This document shows positions 51,978 to 61,677 of a stretch of 64,000 nucleotides of DNA, in pieces. The stretch is from Geobacteraceae bacterium. GTDB taxonomy: Bacteria > Desulfobacterota > Desulfuromonadia > Geobacterales > Pseudopelobacteraceae. A program made the translations under genes and the position numbers. The notes under the pieces were generated by a model, which was given only the letters and a program-made list of their open reading frames with translations, was not told the origin of the DNA and made no database searches. The stretch is taken from assembly GCA_016720395.1 (NCBI GenBank), contig JADKKR010000013.1:49812-113811 (forward strand), written 5' to 3'. Each line of letters starts with the position of its first letter. Within the stretch, counting starts at the first letter, position 1.

Positions 51978-52007
51978 TACTGATGATTAAGTCTCCTTTT
52001 TATTAAT

Positions 52008-53183
52008 ATGATAACATTTTTTACATCCTACCTCGGCGGAACCCACGGAACCGCAAAATCAGCTCGAGATTTCCTGAGAGCTTTACTTGCCAACCAAACT
52101 TCGGTGAAAGTCGTTGCCCCTAACCAAGAGCAGTATCCCGATTTCCTATGTAGCAGAAAACTAAGTGTCCCTCAATGGTTTGACATGCCACAAGGGTTAC
52201 GACCTCCCCGTCACTTGAATGAGTTCAATCCTAACAGAATACGTGATTGGCTAAATGACAGAAGCGCTATCCGTCGCTTACGCTCCAGCGAACTCGTGGT
52301 TGTGAACGGCTGGGCAAGTTATAATCATTGGCTCATATCCAAAGATTCCTTTACTGGTCCGAAAGTGATTATCGTCCGTGAGTCTCCCCGTCACTTTGCC
52401 GGCCCTGACTGTAGTCAAGCGGCGCCGGATCTTCTTGGGGGGTTTTCCAACTTTGATGCTTTTATCTTCGTTTCGGAACAGAGCTGTCACGAGTGGCGCC
52501 AGCAAGAAGTATTTGCCTCAAAACCATATGCCATCCTTCCCAATTGTTGTGAAGAAGAAGATGTCATCCGCTGTACGCTACAGGATCGTGAAACCGTCCG
52601 TAAAGGACTTGGATTCAGACCCGATGATTTTGTCGTGATCTGCCCCGGCACCATCGAGCATCGTAAAGGGCAGGATCTGCTGTTGGGTGTCGTCCCTGAA
52701 CTCAATAGTAAAATACCTAACCTGAAAATAGTCCTGGTAGGTGACCCGGCCACAATGTGGGGGGGGGATCTGCTTAATGCCATTCCTGTAGACCTGCTGG
52801 GCCGAACAGTTAAACATGTGCCTGCAATGCCGGATATTATTGAACTGCTCTACGCAGCCGATCTCCTGGCGTTTCCCTCACGGGCTGAAGCATTGCCGAG
52901 AACTATTCTGGAGGCTATGGTTATGAAGACCCCGATTGTCGCTTCCGATGTGGATGGCATCCCGGAGCTGATTGATGACGGTGAGTCCGGACTGCTGTTT
53001 TCAGGTGATGACAAAGATGGGCTCTTGAAGGCAATTCTACGGTGTTATGCCGAGCCGGATCTCAGAGAAAAGATGTCTGAAAAAGCTTCAGAAAAATACT
53101 GGATATCTTTTTCGCGGAGCATCCAGTTTTCAAGAATGGCTGATGTGCTTCATATATTGAATAATAATTTTAATGCGAATTAG
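52008..53183 (+). CDS. Family 4 glycosyltransferase
   Basis: A 391-residue GT-B retaining transferase: start ITFFTSYLGGTHGTAKSARD, donor domain VICPGTIEHRKGQDLLLGV, and the GT4 signature FPSRAEALPRTILEAMVMKTPIVASDVDGIPE (positions about 288-319; Glu pair spaced for E-x7-E). GC content returns to normal in this gene, marking the end of the AT-rich cassette. Confidence 0.9.
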   Translation: MITFFTSYLGGTHGTAKSARDFLRALLANQTSVKVVAPNQEQYPDFLCSRKLSVPQWFDMPQGLRPPRHLNEFNPNRIRDWLNDRSAIRRLRSSELVVVNGWASYNHWLISKDSFTGPKVIIVRESPRHFAGPDCSQAAPDLLGGFSNFDAFIFVSEQSCHEWRQQEVFASKPYAILPNCCEEEDVIRCTLQDRETVRKGLGFRPDDFVVICPGTIEHRKGQDLLLGVVPELNSKIPNLKIVLVGDPATMWGGDLLNAIPVDLLGRTVKHVPAMPDIIELLYAADLLAFPSRAEALPRTILEAMVMKTPIVASDVDGIPELIDDGESGLLFSGDDKDGLLKAILRCYAEPDLREKMSEKASEKYWISFSRSIQFSRMADVLHILNNNFNAN

Positions 53184-53213
53184 CTGTGGTGTTCGCTGAT
53201 AACATATAGAAGA

Positions 53214-53927
53214 ATGGCTGAAGTCAGGAAACGAATGGTTATGACAAAAGCAAAGAATATTGTATCGAAACTGCTTCCTGCGCGATTGAAAGAAGCCTTG
53301 ACAGTGTGGTTTCAAATGCATAAACAGCTCAGAAGGAATGAGCAGACACACCAGAATAATCGGAGGAAAATTGAAGCGCTCCTGAAAAGCTCCCGGCCTA
53401 TCAAGCTTGAGCTCGGAGCTGGAGGGAATCGGGGGATTGCCGGATGGACATATGTCGATATTTCAGAGGGCACTGATCTGACCCTGGATCTGGCAAAATC
53501 CTTACCCTTTCCGGATAACAGCGTGACCATGATATATTCCAGCCACCTCCTCGAACATTTTACATATCATGACCTCGTAAATCATATCAGGGAATGCCGG
53601 CGTGTATTGAAGTGTGGCGGGGTTTTCAGCGCTGCAGTCCCAAATGCTCGGATTTATCTTGAGGCCTACCAAAATCCTGGTGCGTTTGATCCGGATAACT
53701 TTTGCCGATATACACCTGCATACAATTACAATTCAAAAATTGACTATATAAACTATATTGCCTACATGGCCGGACATCATCACTATATGTTTGATGAAGA
53801 GAATATTATTTTTATTCTCAAAAAATGCGGGTTCACTGATGTTACATTGAGAGAATTTGATGCTGCTCTCGATTTGGAGACCAGGGACTATGAAACGATT
53901 TACGTCAGCGGCGTCAAACGGCTATAG
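53214..53927 (+). CDS. Class I SAM methyltransferase (paralogue A)
   Basis: A 237-residue methyltransferase with KLELGAGGNRGIAGWTYVDI, LDLAKSLPFPDNSVTMIYSS, HLLEHFTYHDLVNHIRECRR and PNARIYLEAYQNPGAFD, then GHHHYMFDEENIIFIL. It closely resembles the gene at 60963 along its length, so the two arose by duplication inside the cluster. A starting helix of about 50 residues precedes the domain. Start ATG 53214 is uncertain; ATG 53235 is also in frame. Confidence 0.82.
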   Translation: MAEVRKRMVMTKAKNIVSKLLPARLKEALTVWFQMHKQLRRNEQTHQNNRRKIEALLKSSRPIKLELGAGGNRGIAGWTYVDISEGTDLTLDLAKSLPFPDNSVTMIYSSHLLEHFTYHDLVNHIRECRRVLKCGGVFSAAVPNARIYLEAYQNPGAFDPDNFCRYTPAYNYNSKIDYINYIAYMAGHHHYMFDEENIIFILKKCGFTDVTLREFDAALDLETRDYETIYVSGVKRL

Positions 53928-53995
53928 AGTAAAAAACTCGATTTTACCAGGTAATCGTATGGGACCGTTCGGCTGCAAAATTTTACAAGGTCAGC

Positions 53996-55018
53996 ATGAA
54001 ATCGCTTGATTTTTTGATTCCATCATATAAACGCCCGGAAATGCTAACCGAAGCGGTTGATTCCGTGGCCAAACAGGTGATTGAAAATCACCTTGAAGAT
54101 CGTGTGGCTATAGTTGTGGTCGATGACTGCAGCCCCAATGTCGATCTTACGTATATGGCGGAAAAGTTTTCTTTATATTCTAATTTTCTTTGTTTCAGTA
54201 AGAATCGCATCAATAAGGGTATGGGCCTCAACATCAGAGATATGGTGGCATCCTCTCAAGCGGATTACTGTTGTATAATGACTGATGACGACCTATTGCA
54301 GCCTGGGGCCCTTTCGAAAATCATCCATATAATTGACGGGAGGAATGATCATTATGGTCCCGATCCTGTTGGCGCGTTTTATGTGCCCCGATATGCATAT
54401 CTGGAAGACGGCTCTTTACACGATATCGTTTGCGAATCATTTAAAGAGAATACAATCATAGAACCCGGTCCGCTAAACGCACTCAAATATATGCACGACG
54501 GTTTTGTTCTGACAGGGCTGTTTTTTCAACCGCGGCTTATAAACTATACGTTATGGGACACCTATATCGAGAACGCTTTTTTCCCGGTAATCTACTTTGC
54601 GGACTTGCTTAGCAGATTTAAGTGTCTGTACGTAAGTGATAACTGGTTTATTCATCGTGTGTTAAATGAATGTCACTGGGAAAGCTGGGGGGCGACGGAA
54701 AAATCCCGCTGTATCCGGCTGTATCGGGATTATATGCAGGCGGTGTCGATCGTTGCACAACAGGCCTTTTCCAGAACTCCCCTGGGGGCCGGTATGCTGA
54801 ACCTGTTCAGAGAGGAAGCCGACCGCTATAAGCAGCAGATTTCATCGGTGCGGCACAGGATTGAAAACAATCTGTCTGTATACCAAACCACGTGGCGCAG
54901 GGCTCCCTATTGGGTGGCACGGCTTGAAGTGTCAGAATTCTATCAACGTATACGGCCTGCCCTGGGACGTGCAGGCAGGGTGTTGTCTAAATCTGTTAAA
55001 ACTGCGCCGCCCAAATGA
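53996..55018 (+). CDS. Family 2 glycosyltransferase
   Basis: A 340-residue GT2 enzyme: LDFLIPSYKRPEMLTEAVDS, VVVDDCSPNVDL, NRINKGMGLNIRDMVASSQA and DYCCIMTDDDLLQPGALSKI. The C-terminal about 100 residues are helical and basic. It overlaps the next gene by four bases (ATGA). Confidence 0.87.
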   Translation: MKSLDFLIPSYKRPEMLTEAVDSVAKQVIENHLEDRVAIVVVDDCSPNVDLTYMAEKFSLYSNFLCFSKNRINKGMGLNIRDMVASSQADYCCIMTDDDLLQPGALSKIIHIIDGRNDHYGPDPVGAFYVPRYAYLEDGSLHDIVCESFKENTIIEPGPLNALKYMHDGFVLTGLFFQPRLINYTLWDTYIENAFFPVIYFADLLSRFKCLYVSDNWFIHRVLNECHWESWGATEKSRCIRLYRDYMQAVSIVAQQAFSRTPLGAGMLNLFREEADRYKQQISSVRHRIENNLSVYQTTWRRAPYWVARLEVSEFYQRIRPALGRAGRVLSKSVKTAPPK

Positions 55019-55959
55019 CTGTAACCCCCATAGCCTACATAGTTTTTAACCGTCCTCGACATACCCGGATCACATTTGCGGCAATTCGGGCACAGAAACC
55101 AGCCAGGCTTTTCATAATTGCTGACGGTCCGCGACGTGACCATCCTGCGGATTCCGGTCGCTGTCGAGAGGTGCGGCAGATTGTTGAGCAGATAGATTGG
55201 CCGTGCAAGGTGCAGCGCAATTATGCCGACCAGAATCTTGGCTGTAAACAAAGGGTGATTTCAGGGCTGGATTGGGTGTTCGATAATGTCGAAGAAGCCA
55301 TTATCATCGAAGATGACGTGTTGCCGCATTCTGATTTCTATGGATATTGTGAGGCACTGCTCGAGCGTTACAGGGATGACGGACGGGTGATGCTGATTAC
55401 CGGGTGTAATTTTCAAGACGGGCGGCGACGTGGCACTGCATCTTACTATTTTTCAAAGTACAATCATGTCTGGGGTTGGGCTACGTGGCGCCAGGCCTGG
55501 AAAAGGAATGACCCTTCATTGTCTTTCTGGCCTGAATGGAAGGTGTCCGCGGCATGGACCCGACATGTACCTGATATAATCGAGCGTCATTACTGGGAAA
55601 ATATTTTCAATCAAATGTATCATAATCAGATCGATACGTGGGATTACATATGGACGGCCAGCGTTTGGCACCACTCCGGTCTGACTGCGACGCCCAATGT
55701 AAATCTTGTGACAAACATCGGCTTTGGCCCTGAAGGAACCCACACGGTTGCTACCGAGGATCAGGATGGAACGCCGCTACATCCACTCGGCCCGTTGACA
55801 CACCCCGTGAAAGTGAAGCAGGACCGCAAGGCTGATCGTTACGTGTTTGATTTTGTCTTTGGAGGGCGGGAGCAGAGGCTGCATAGACGATTTTATTGGC
55901 GTTCGAGACAGGTAATTGGTTCATGTGTACAAATGTTCAAGCGTTGTCTTAGGCTTTAA
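55015..55959 (+). CDS. HlpA-like GT-A sugar transferase
   Basis: A 314-residue protein of the group often labelled hemolytic protein HlpA-like, a GT-A fold relative: TPIAYIVFNRPRHTRITFAA, FIIADGPRRDHP, NLGCKQRVISGLDWVF, EEAIIIEDDVLPHSDFY (DD as metal motif) and YNHVWGWATWRQAW. Another member begins at the right window edge. The hemolysin name is historical; a glycosyl transfer role is more likely in this setting. Confidence 0.8.
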   Translation: MTVTPIAYIVFNRPRHTRITFAAIRAQKPARLFIIADGPRRDHPADSGRCREVRQIVEQIDWPCKVQRNYADQNLGCKQRVISGLDWVFDNVEEAIIIEDDVLPHSDFYGYCEALLERYRDDGRVMLITGCNFQDGRRRGTASYYFSKYNHVWGWATWRQAWKRNDPSLSFWPEWKVSAAWTRHVPDIIERHYWENIFNQMYHNQIDTWDYIWTASVWHHSGLTATPNVNLVTNIGFGPEGTHTVATEDQDGTPLHPLGPLTHPVKVKQDRKADRYVFDFVFGGREQRLHRRFYWRSRQVIGSCVQMFKRCLRL

Positions 55960-55989
55960 CCAGATCAGTACGTTCTACAAAGGCGAATA

Positions 55990-56814
55990 ATGAGTGAACC
56001 AGCTAAATTTGTTACAAAAATTGACCTAGCTGCCCTTACGGAAGCTGAACGTCACTATATCGAATCTGTACTTCCTAACGGTGATGCCCCGGAATTGGAA
56101 GAGATCTGGGCGCTTATGGATGCCGCCTGGAATGAGTTCGGATGCGATCCGGAAATAATGGATGAACGTATTACAGGTTTCTATAAGCATCCTGTGTGGC
56201 TGCTGAATGGGCTGTTTATAGAGCAGCACGATGGATCACTCAGTCACAGGCGTGAGTTCTGCGAATACACCGCAAGCCTCAAGCCCAGGCGTGTTGCTGA
56301 TTTTGGAGGCGGTTACGGGACACTTGCCCGGATGATTGGTGCGCGATGTCCGGAGACTGAGGTGCATATTGTCGAACCGCATCCTCACAACCGAGCTGTT
56401 TTATTGGCGGATCAGACGCCAAATGTGCGATATGTGAGTGAATTAGACGGCGAGTATGATATGTTGATCGCTACCGATCTGTTTGAACATGTACCGGATC
56501 CCCTTGCTCTGGTTGAAAGCACGGCCAGGCATTTGCGCCTGCATGGTGAGTATCTGATTGCGAATTGCTTCTGGCCGGTAATTGCCTGTCACCTGCCATC
56601 GACATTTCATTTCAGATATTCGTGGAACAAGGCCTTGCAGGCAATGAATCTTCAGCCGGGCCGTCCGGTGGTCTACGGCCAGACATTCTCACGTGTCGGG
56701 CCGGTTTCTGCTGTGCTTGCCCGGGCGATAGAGACAAGGTCAAAAAGATGGTTCTACTTTATTGAACGCATGCCGCATCGAATGCGTCCCATCATTATCC
56801 GATTGTTTTTGTGA
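55990..56814 (+). CDS. Class I SAM methyltransferase
   Basis: A 274-residue methyltransferase with an N-terminal helical region (to about 95), motif I VADFGGGYGTLARMIG, acidic loop HIVEPHPHN, ATDLFEHVPDPLALVE and a beta strand with GEYLIANCFWPVIACHLP. The gene ends in overlap (GTGA) with the following GT4 gene. Confidence 0.83.
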   Translation: MSEPAKFVTKIDLAALTEAERHYIESVLPNGDAPELEEIWALMDAAWNEFGCDPEIMDERITGFYKHPVWLLNGLFIEQHDGSLSHRREFCEYTASLKPRRVADFGGGYGTLARMIGARCPETEVHIVEPHPHNRAVLLADQTPNVRYVSELDGEYDMLIATDLFEHVPDPLALVESTARHLRLHGEYLIANCFWPVIACHLPSTFHFRYSWNKALQAMNLQPGRPVVYGQTFSRVGPVSAVLARAIETRSKRWFYFIERMPHRMRPIIIRLFL

Positions 56815-58100
56815 GCCAAGCATTGAAAATCTGGCATCTTAATACGTTTGATACAATAGGTGGCGCTGCCCGTGCTGCATACCGGATCCACCGCGCTCAG
56901 GTTGAATCGGGTATCGACTGTCAGATGCGTGTTGTCCATCGCGGTACAAGTGATATGCGTGTCATTGAGGGTGTTCCCCTGCAACCGCTCTATAAATTGT
57001 TTTATTATAATATGGAGCGGCGTGTCATTGCCCGTAACGAAAAGGATTGGCAGACTGAAAACCTTGGTCTGTACAGCTTTGGCCATTTCGGGGCCGGTTT
57101 GGTGGATGAGTTGAATAACTGTGACGCGGACATACTCAATCTGCATTGGATAATCAACATGTTGTCCGTGTCGGATATAGGCCGGTTGAAAAAGCCGCTT
57201 GTATGGACCTGTCATGACATGTGGCCTTTCTGCGGCGGTGAACATTATGTGCCGGACGAAACTGCGGCGCGTTTTAGGCAGGGGTACCACAATCACAATA
57301 TCCCTCCCGGGGAACGCGGGCCTGATCTGAACCGGAAGACCTGGGAAGCCAAGAGGCGTGCATGGGCAAGGCAACGCTTTACAATCGTCTCTCCAAGCCA
57401 TTGGATGGCAGCCTGTGTGAAACAGAGCGTATTGTTCGCAGGGGTGCCTGTATCTGTGATTCCCAATCCTCTGGATACCGACAATACATGGCGGCCGATC
57501 CCACGTCAGGCCTCACGGACAGCCCTTGGATTGCCCCAGGATAAAAAGCTTATACTCATGGGGGCTGCGGGTGGCCTTGAAGATCCGAGAAAGGGCGGGG
57601 ATCTGCTCCATGAAGCAATTTGCAGCGTTTTCAGCCGCTGTTCAGACGGTGTGGAATTAGTGATCTATGGCCAGGAAAAAACTCTTCAATCGGGCATATG
57701 GCCGTGCCCCGTACATTGGCTGGGCAGGGTGAATGACGATCGTGTCCTTGCCTTGGCATATTCTGCTGCAGATGTGATGGTCGTGCCGTCGCGACAGGAA
57801 TCATTCGGCCAAACAGCCTCTGAAGCACAAGCGTGCGGTGTACCGGTGGTTGCTTTTGACGTCGGAGGATTGCCTGATATCGTAATTCACCGTGAAACAG
57901 GCTGGCTGTCAAAGGCCTTTGATACTGAAGATATGGCAACAGGTATCTTGTGGGTACTTGGCGATGAAGACCGTTGGCTTGAGTTGTCGCATAATTCGAG
58001 GCGGACGGCGGTGAAGCGGTTTTCACCGGGGGTTGTTGCCGAACTCTATGGAAAGGTTTACGAACAGGTAGTTCGTAATCAAAACATTGTCAATCACTAG
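56811..58100 (+). CDS. Family 4 glycosyltransferase
   Basis: A 429-residue GT-B transferase of the GT4 group: IWHLNTFDTIGGAARAAYRI start, DILNLHWIINMLS, VIPNPLDTDNTWRP, LILMGAAGGLEDPRKGGDLL, and the signature VVPSRQESFGQTASEAQACG with VVAFDVGGLPDI. GTG start overlaps the previous stop. Confidence 0.9.
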   Translation: MSQALKIWHLNTFDTIGGAARAAYRIHRAQVESGIDCQMRVVHRGTSDMRVIEGVPLQPLYKLFYYNMERRVIARNEKDWQTENLGLYSFGHFGAGLVDELNNCDADILNLHWIINMLSVSDIGRLKKPLVWTCHDMWPFCGGEHYVPDETAARFRQGYHNHNIPPGERGPDLNRKTWEAKRRAWARQRFTIVSPSHWMAACVKQSVLFAGVPVSVIPNPLDTDNTWRPIPRQASRTALGLPQDKKLILMGAAGGLEDPRKGGDLLHEAICSVFSRCSDGVELVIYGQEKTLQSGIWPCPVHWLGRVNDDRVLALAYSAADVMVVPSRQESFGQTASEAQACGVPVVAFDVGGLPDIVIHRETGWLSKAFDTEDMATGILWVLGDEDRWLELSHNSRRTAVKRFSPGVVAELYGKVYEQVVRNQNIVNH

Positions 58101-59028
58101 ACCCCCCTCAAGCTGGCCGTGGGTGACGCCTGAAGATCGTACTGGCATCACCTCAGTTGATGCTGAAACGCTACCGCGGCTTACTATTGTCACCCCTTCC
58201 TACAATCAGGCCGCTTTTCTGGAATCAACCCTGCGCTCAGTGCTGCTCCAAAACTATCCGAACCTCGAGTATATTGTCATTGATGGCGGATCTACCGACG
58301 GCTCGGTGGATATTATCCGCCGCTATCAGGATCAGATCGCCTATTGGGTCTCTGAACCTGACAAGGGACAGTGTCATGCCATAAACAAGGGGCTTTCCAT
58401 GGCCACCGGTGAATGGATGGCGTGGCTCAATTCGGACGATATTTATCTTCCGAGTGCTTTGTGGACTGTCGCCCGTACGATACAGTCACATAAAGGGTGC
58501 AACTGGGTTGTCGGAGCGGTCGAATTTGCTGATCAGGATCTCAAGCCCTTTAGTGTTTTTAGACCTGTCTGTAACACAGATGATTGGCTTGATTTTGTAT
58601 GCACCAAGCGCAAAAACGGTACGGCTCTGCCTCAGGCGGGTTCATTCTGGTCCAGGCAATGCTGGGAAAAAGCCGGGCAGCTTGACGAATCACTGCATTA
58701 CGCGATGGATCATGAATACTGGGGGCGTTTGGCTTATCACGGCTTCAGGCCTGTATGCATTCAGCAGAGTCTTGCGTTGTTCAGGCTGCACTCACAGGGT
58801 AAGACCGCCCTGGGTGACGGTAATTTCATGTCAGATGAGCGTTTGGTCATTGAAAAGTGGATCGGGCGTGTAACCCCTTCTGAGGCTCGTCTCCTGCTCT
58901 ATTACCGGAGAACATTCGGCTTACGGCTCCGGATGCGCATCATGAAGCATTGGATGAACTGCTGCCTTGATCCACTGCGCAGTGTTGTTCAACGCTGCCG
59001 TAGGGCTATGAGGCATCATGCTGATTAG
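58087..59028 (+). CDS. Family 2 glycosyltransferase
   Basis: A 313-residue GT2 enzyme with the N-terminal WPWVTPED lead seen in this subgroup, LTIVTPSYNQAAFLESTLRS, EYIVIDGGSTDGSVDII, GQCHAINKGLSMATGEWMAW and LNSDDIY. TTG start at 58087, overlapping the previous gene by 14 bases. Confidence 0.88.
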   Translation: MSITRPPSSWPWVTPEDRTGITSVDAETLPRLTIVTPSYNQAAFLESTLRSVLLQNYPNLEYIVIDGGSTDGSVDIIRRYQDQIAYWVSEPDKGQCHAINKGLSMATGEWMAWLNSDDIYLPSALWTVARTIQSHKGCNWVVGAVEFADQDLKPFSVFRPVCNTDDWLDFVCTKRKNGTALPQAGSFWSRQCWEKAGQLDESLHYAMDHEYWGRLAYHGFRPVCIQQSLALFRLHSQGKTALGDGNFMSDERLVIEKWIGRVTPSEARLLLYYRRTFGLRLRMRIMKHWMNCCLDPLRSVVQRCRRAMRHHAD

Positions 59029-59980
59029 AATAGTTAAAAACTGGACATACCCTGATATGTTCAGGCAGACCTCCGGCTGCAGCGGTGTCTGGGATGATGT
59101 CCGCTTTACTTTTGATCCGGTGGATGAGTGTGACGGTCTTCTTGTGTTAAATGACTTGAGAGAGGATATCACGGTTCGTTGTCCTGCTGAGAACATCTGG
59201 GCAATTTATCAGGAGCCTTATCTTCCAGACTTCATGCCTTGGATGAAAGAGAATCACAGCCAGTTTTCCCGCATATTTACAAACTGTGCCCCGAATGCGC
59301 ATTCGCGCTACAGGGCTGTGCATCCGATGGTCCCTTGGCATGTGGGTATGTCTTATGATGAACTGATAACAAATCAACCTCATTCTAAAGATGATCGTAT
59401 CGTCTGGGTCACCAGCTCAGTACAAGTCTTCCCGGGCCACTATAAACGACTCGCATTTTATCAATTTCTGACGGAGATAAAATGGTTGGATGTTGATATT
59501 TACGGGCGTGGAATCAGGCCTGTTGCGGACAAATGGGATGTATTGGCTTGTAGTCGCTATGCAATCGCGGTAGAAAATCATTTTGGAGATAACTACTGGA
59601 CCGAGAAAATCGCTGACTGCTGGCTGGCGAACACGCTTCCGTTTTATTATGGCTGTCCGAATCTGGAGGATTATTTTCCTGCCGACTCTTTTGTCAGGAT
59701 TGACCTTGATGATTTTGCCGGCGCCGCCCTTACTATTCGACAGATGGTTGACTCCGGCGAGTATGAAAGACGTTTGCCGGCTATTCGAGAGGCCAGGGAC
59801 CTCATCCTGAACCGCTATCAGTTCTTTCCATACATGGCCAACGAGCTCAAGAACAGTATCAGGGACAGCTCTGTATCGACAAATCATCTACTATCAGCTT
59901 TCCGACAGAATACCCTTAAACGTCTGCGTAACCATTGTTATCAGATGTATCATCTCTACCGGGCGCGAAAAGATTATTGA
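59018..59980 (+). CDS. GT10 (alpha-fucosyltransferase-like) glycosyltransferase
   Basis: A 320-residue protein with the GT10 donor-binding signature at about 187-222: VENHFGDNYWTEKIADCW then LANTLPFYYGCPNLEDYFP, equivalent to the E-N-x-D-Y-x-T-E-K motif of alpha-1,3-fucosyltransferases. The N-terminal half (MLIRIVKNWTYPDMFRQ) is not the classical GT10 acceptor domain but matches bacterial relatives with the same C-terminal half. It predicts GDP-fucose or a related GDP-sugar as donor. Overlaps the previous gene by 11 bases. Confidence 0.78.
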   Translation: MLIRIVKNWTYPDMFRQTSGCSGVWDDVRFTFDPVDECDGLLVLNDLREDITVRCPAENIWAIYQEPYLPDFMPWMKENHSQFSRIFTNCAPNAHSRYRAVHPMVPWHVGMSYDELITNQPHSKDDRIVWVTSSVQVFPGHYKRLAFYQFLTEIKWLDVDIYGRGIRPVADKWDVLACSRYAIAVENHFGDNYWTEKIADCWLANTLPFYYGCPNLEDYFPADSFVRIDLDDFAGAALTIRQMVDSGEYERRLPAIREARDLILNRYQFFPYMANELKNSIRDSSVSTNHLLSAFRQNTLKRLRNHCYQMYHLYRARKDY

Positions 59981-60031
59981 ACATTTCGGCTGGCCGACCT
60001 AAGGTCTTAAAGGCATTTTTGGAAAGTGCAT

Positions 60032-60949
60032 ATGCCCAACAGCGCTAGTAACATAATGATTTCTGTGGTTATCTGTACATACAATCGTTCGGAGCTTCTC
60101 TCTCATTGTCTGCGATCCCTTGCAGAGCAGACCCTGTCAAAGCAGTTGTATGAAATTATTATTGCAGACAATAACTCTCATGACGATACCCGTCTGATTG
60201 CAGAAGAGTTTACCAGGAAAGAATCGAATATCAGGATCTGCTATGAAGAGAGAAGGGGCGCAAATCATGCCCGAAACACTGGTGTAGGTTTCGCTAGAGG
60301 AGAATATGTTGCCTTTATCGATGATGATGCCATTGCTTATTCCGACTGGCTTTCTAATATTTTGAATTACATCAGGCGCCATCGGGATGTTGTCGTTTTT
60401 GGAGGTCCTTATGATGCCTATTCACTAGTTCCCACACCGGAGTGGTTTCCGCCGGAATATGGCATACTTTATCTTGGAGACTGTGAAAGACCCTTGGAAA
60501 TCGGGAAAGAATGGCTTGCCGGGACTAACCTCATAGTCAAGAAAGATGTCTTTTCACGTATCGGAGGGTTTCAAGAAAAACTTGGAGCAGTGGAAAATGG
60601 TGTCTTTTATTATGGCGAAGAGACTAGACTGCTGGTTGACCTTTCTGAATGCGGGTATTCAGTCTGCTATGTTCCTTCTGTCAGGGTAAAGCACTTGATC
60701 AGATCAGACAGGATGAGTTTAAAGTGCTTACTTCTGGCAGGCTACACTATAGGCAGGCGCTACGAATTGACCTTCAATGTAAATAGGTCCCTGCTGTCAC
60801 ATATGCTGTCTCTGCTGGCCGGGACTTATGTCGCAATCAGCCAGATGTTGCGTCCGGTCAGGATCCCGTTTAAAAGAAGATTGTATTATTCATTCTACCG
60901 CCTTTATTACGAGGCGGGTGCCGTTGTTGAGCATCTATCAACCCATTAA
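60032..60949 (+). CDS. Family 2 glycosyltransferase
   Basis: A 305-residue GT2 enzyme: ISVVICTYNRSELLSHCLRS, EIIIADNNSHDDTRLIAEEF, ANHARNTGVGFARGEYVAFI and DDDAIAYSDW as the metal motif. GGAAAG lies upstream of ATG 60032; a GTG at 60026 is two codons earlier. The C-terminal part has a hydrophobic segment (LSHMLSLLAGTYVAISQML). Confidence 0.88.
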   Translation: MPNSASNIMISVVICTYNRSELLSHCLRSLAEQTLSKQLYEIIIADNNSHDDTRLIAEEFTRKESNIRICYEERRGANHARNTGVGFARGEYVAFIDDDAIAYSDWLSNILNYIRRHRDVVVFGGPYDAYSLVPTPEWFPPEYGILYLGDCERPLEIGKEWLAGTNLIVKKDVFSRIGGFQEKLGAVENGVFYYGEETRLLVDLSECGYSVCYVPSVRVKHLIRSDRMSLKCLLLAGYTIGRRYELTFNVNRSLLSHMLSLLAGTYVAISQMLRPVRIPFKRRLYYSFYRLYYEAGAVVEHLSTH

Positions 60950-60962
60950 CTGAGAAACAGCT

Positions 60963-61610
60963 ATGATGTCTAAAATTATAAAGAAAATCTCTCAGTTGCG
61001 TGGGGTGGTGTGCTATGAGATATACTCTCTTGCCTGCTGCCTAGCGGGGCTGATCAAGGTAATTCTGTTTTTTTCAAAAGCCGGGCATAACAAGTTGGAG
61101 ATCGGGGCCGGGAGATCAAAGAAGGTCGGCATGATAACTGCCGACCTGGATTTGTATTCGGATTTTCCCTTTGATTTAAAAGCCGGTCTTCCTTTCCCGG
61201 ATGAATCGATCGATTTAATCTATGCTGAACATGTTTTGGAGCATTTTCAGTACAGGGATGTTCAGCAACTTCTTGGAGAGTGCAGGCGCGTTATGAAGCC
61301 TGGCGCAGTCTTAAAGGTTTCAGTTCCTGACGCACGCATATACCTAGATGCCTATTGTAACCCCGAGGGGTTCGACCATCGGGAGTATTGTACACATGAT
61401 GCCGGGCTGAACTATCAACTCAGGATAAATCCTGTTAATTACATGTTCTACATGGATGGGCATCATCGCCACATGTTCGATATCGAAAGCCTGTTGTTTA
61501 CGTTGAAGTCGGTTGGATTTGATGATGTCTGTGCACGCGAATTTGATACAGATCTCGATCAGATGGCGAGAAAGTACGAATCGATTTATGCGCAAGGTGT
61601 AAAGAAATGA
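60963..61610 (+). CDS. Class I SAM methyltransferase (paralogue B)
   Basis: A 215-residue paralogue of the gene at 53214: KLEIGAGRSKKVGMITADLD, LPFPDESIDLIYAEHVLEHF, GECRRVMKPG, PDARIYLDAYCNPEGFDHR and the distinctive HHRHMFDIESLLFTL. The N-terminus has a hydrophobic stretch (EIYSLACCLAGLIKVILFF) not seen in paralogue A, which might attach it to the membrane. Confidence 0.83.
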   Translation: MMSKIIKKISQLRGVVCYEIYSLACCLAGLIKVILFFSKAGHNKLEIGAGRSKKVGMITADLDLYSDFPFDLKAGLPFPDESIDLIYAEHVLEHFQYRDVQQLLGECRRVMKPGAVLKVSVPDARIYLDAYCNPEGFDHREYCTHDAGLNYQLRINPVNYMFYMDGHHRHMFDIESLLFTLKSVGFDDVCAREFDTDLDQMARKYESIYAQGVKK

Positions 61611-61677
61611 TTATCAGGACCGTCCTTGTGTTTCGAAACGTGAATCTGTTGTTTGGCTTGATGCAAAGGCATCGTTA

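Noticed and set aside
48796..52007. Insertion sequence or transposase as the cause of the AT-rich island
   Set aside because: I found no transposase frame, terminal inverted repeats or target-site duplication around it; composition alone supports transfer.
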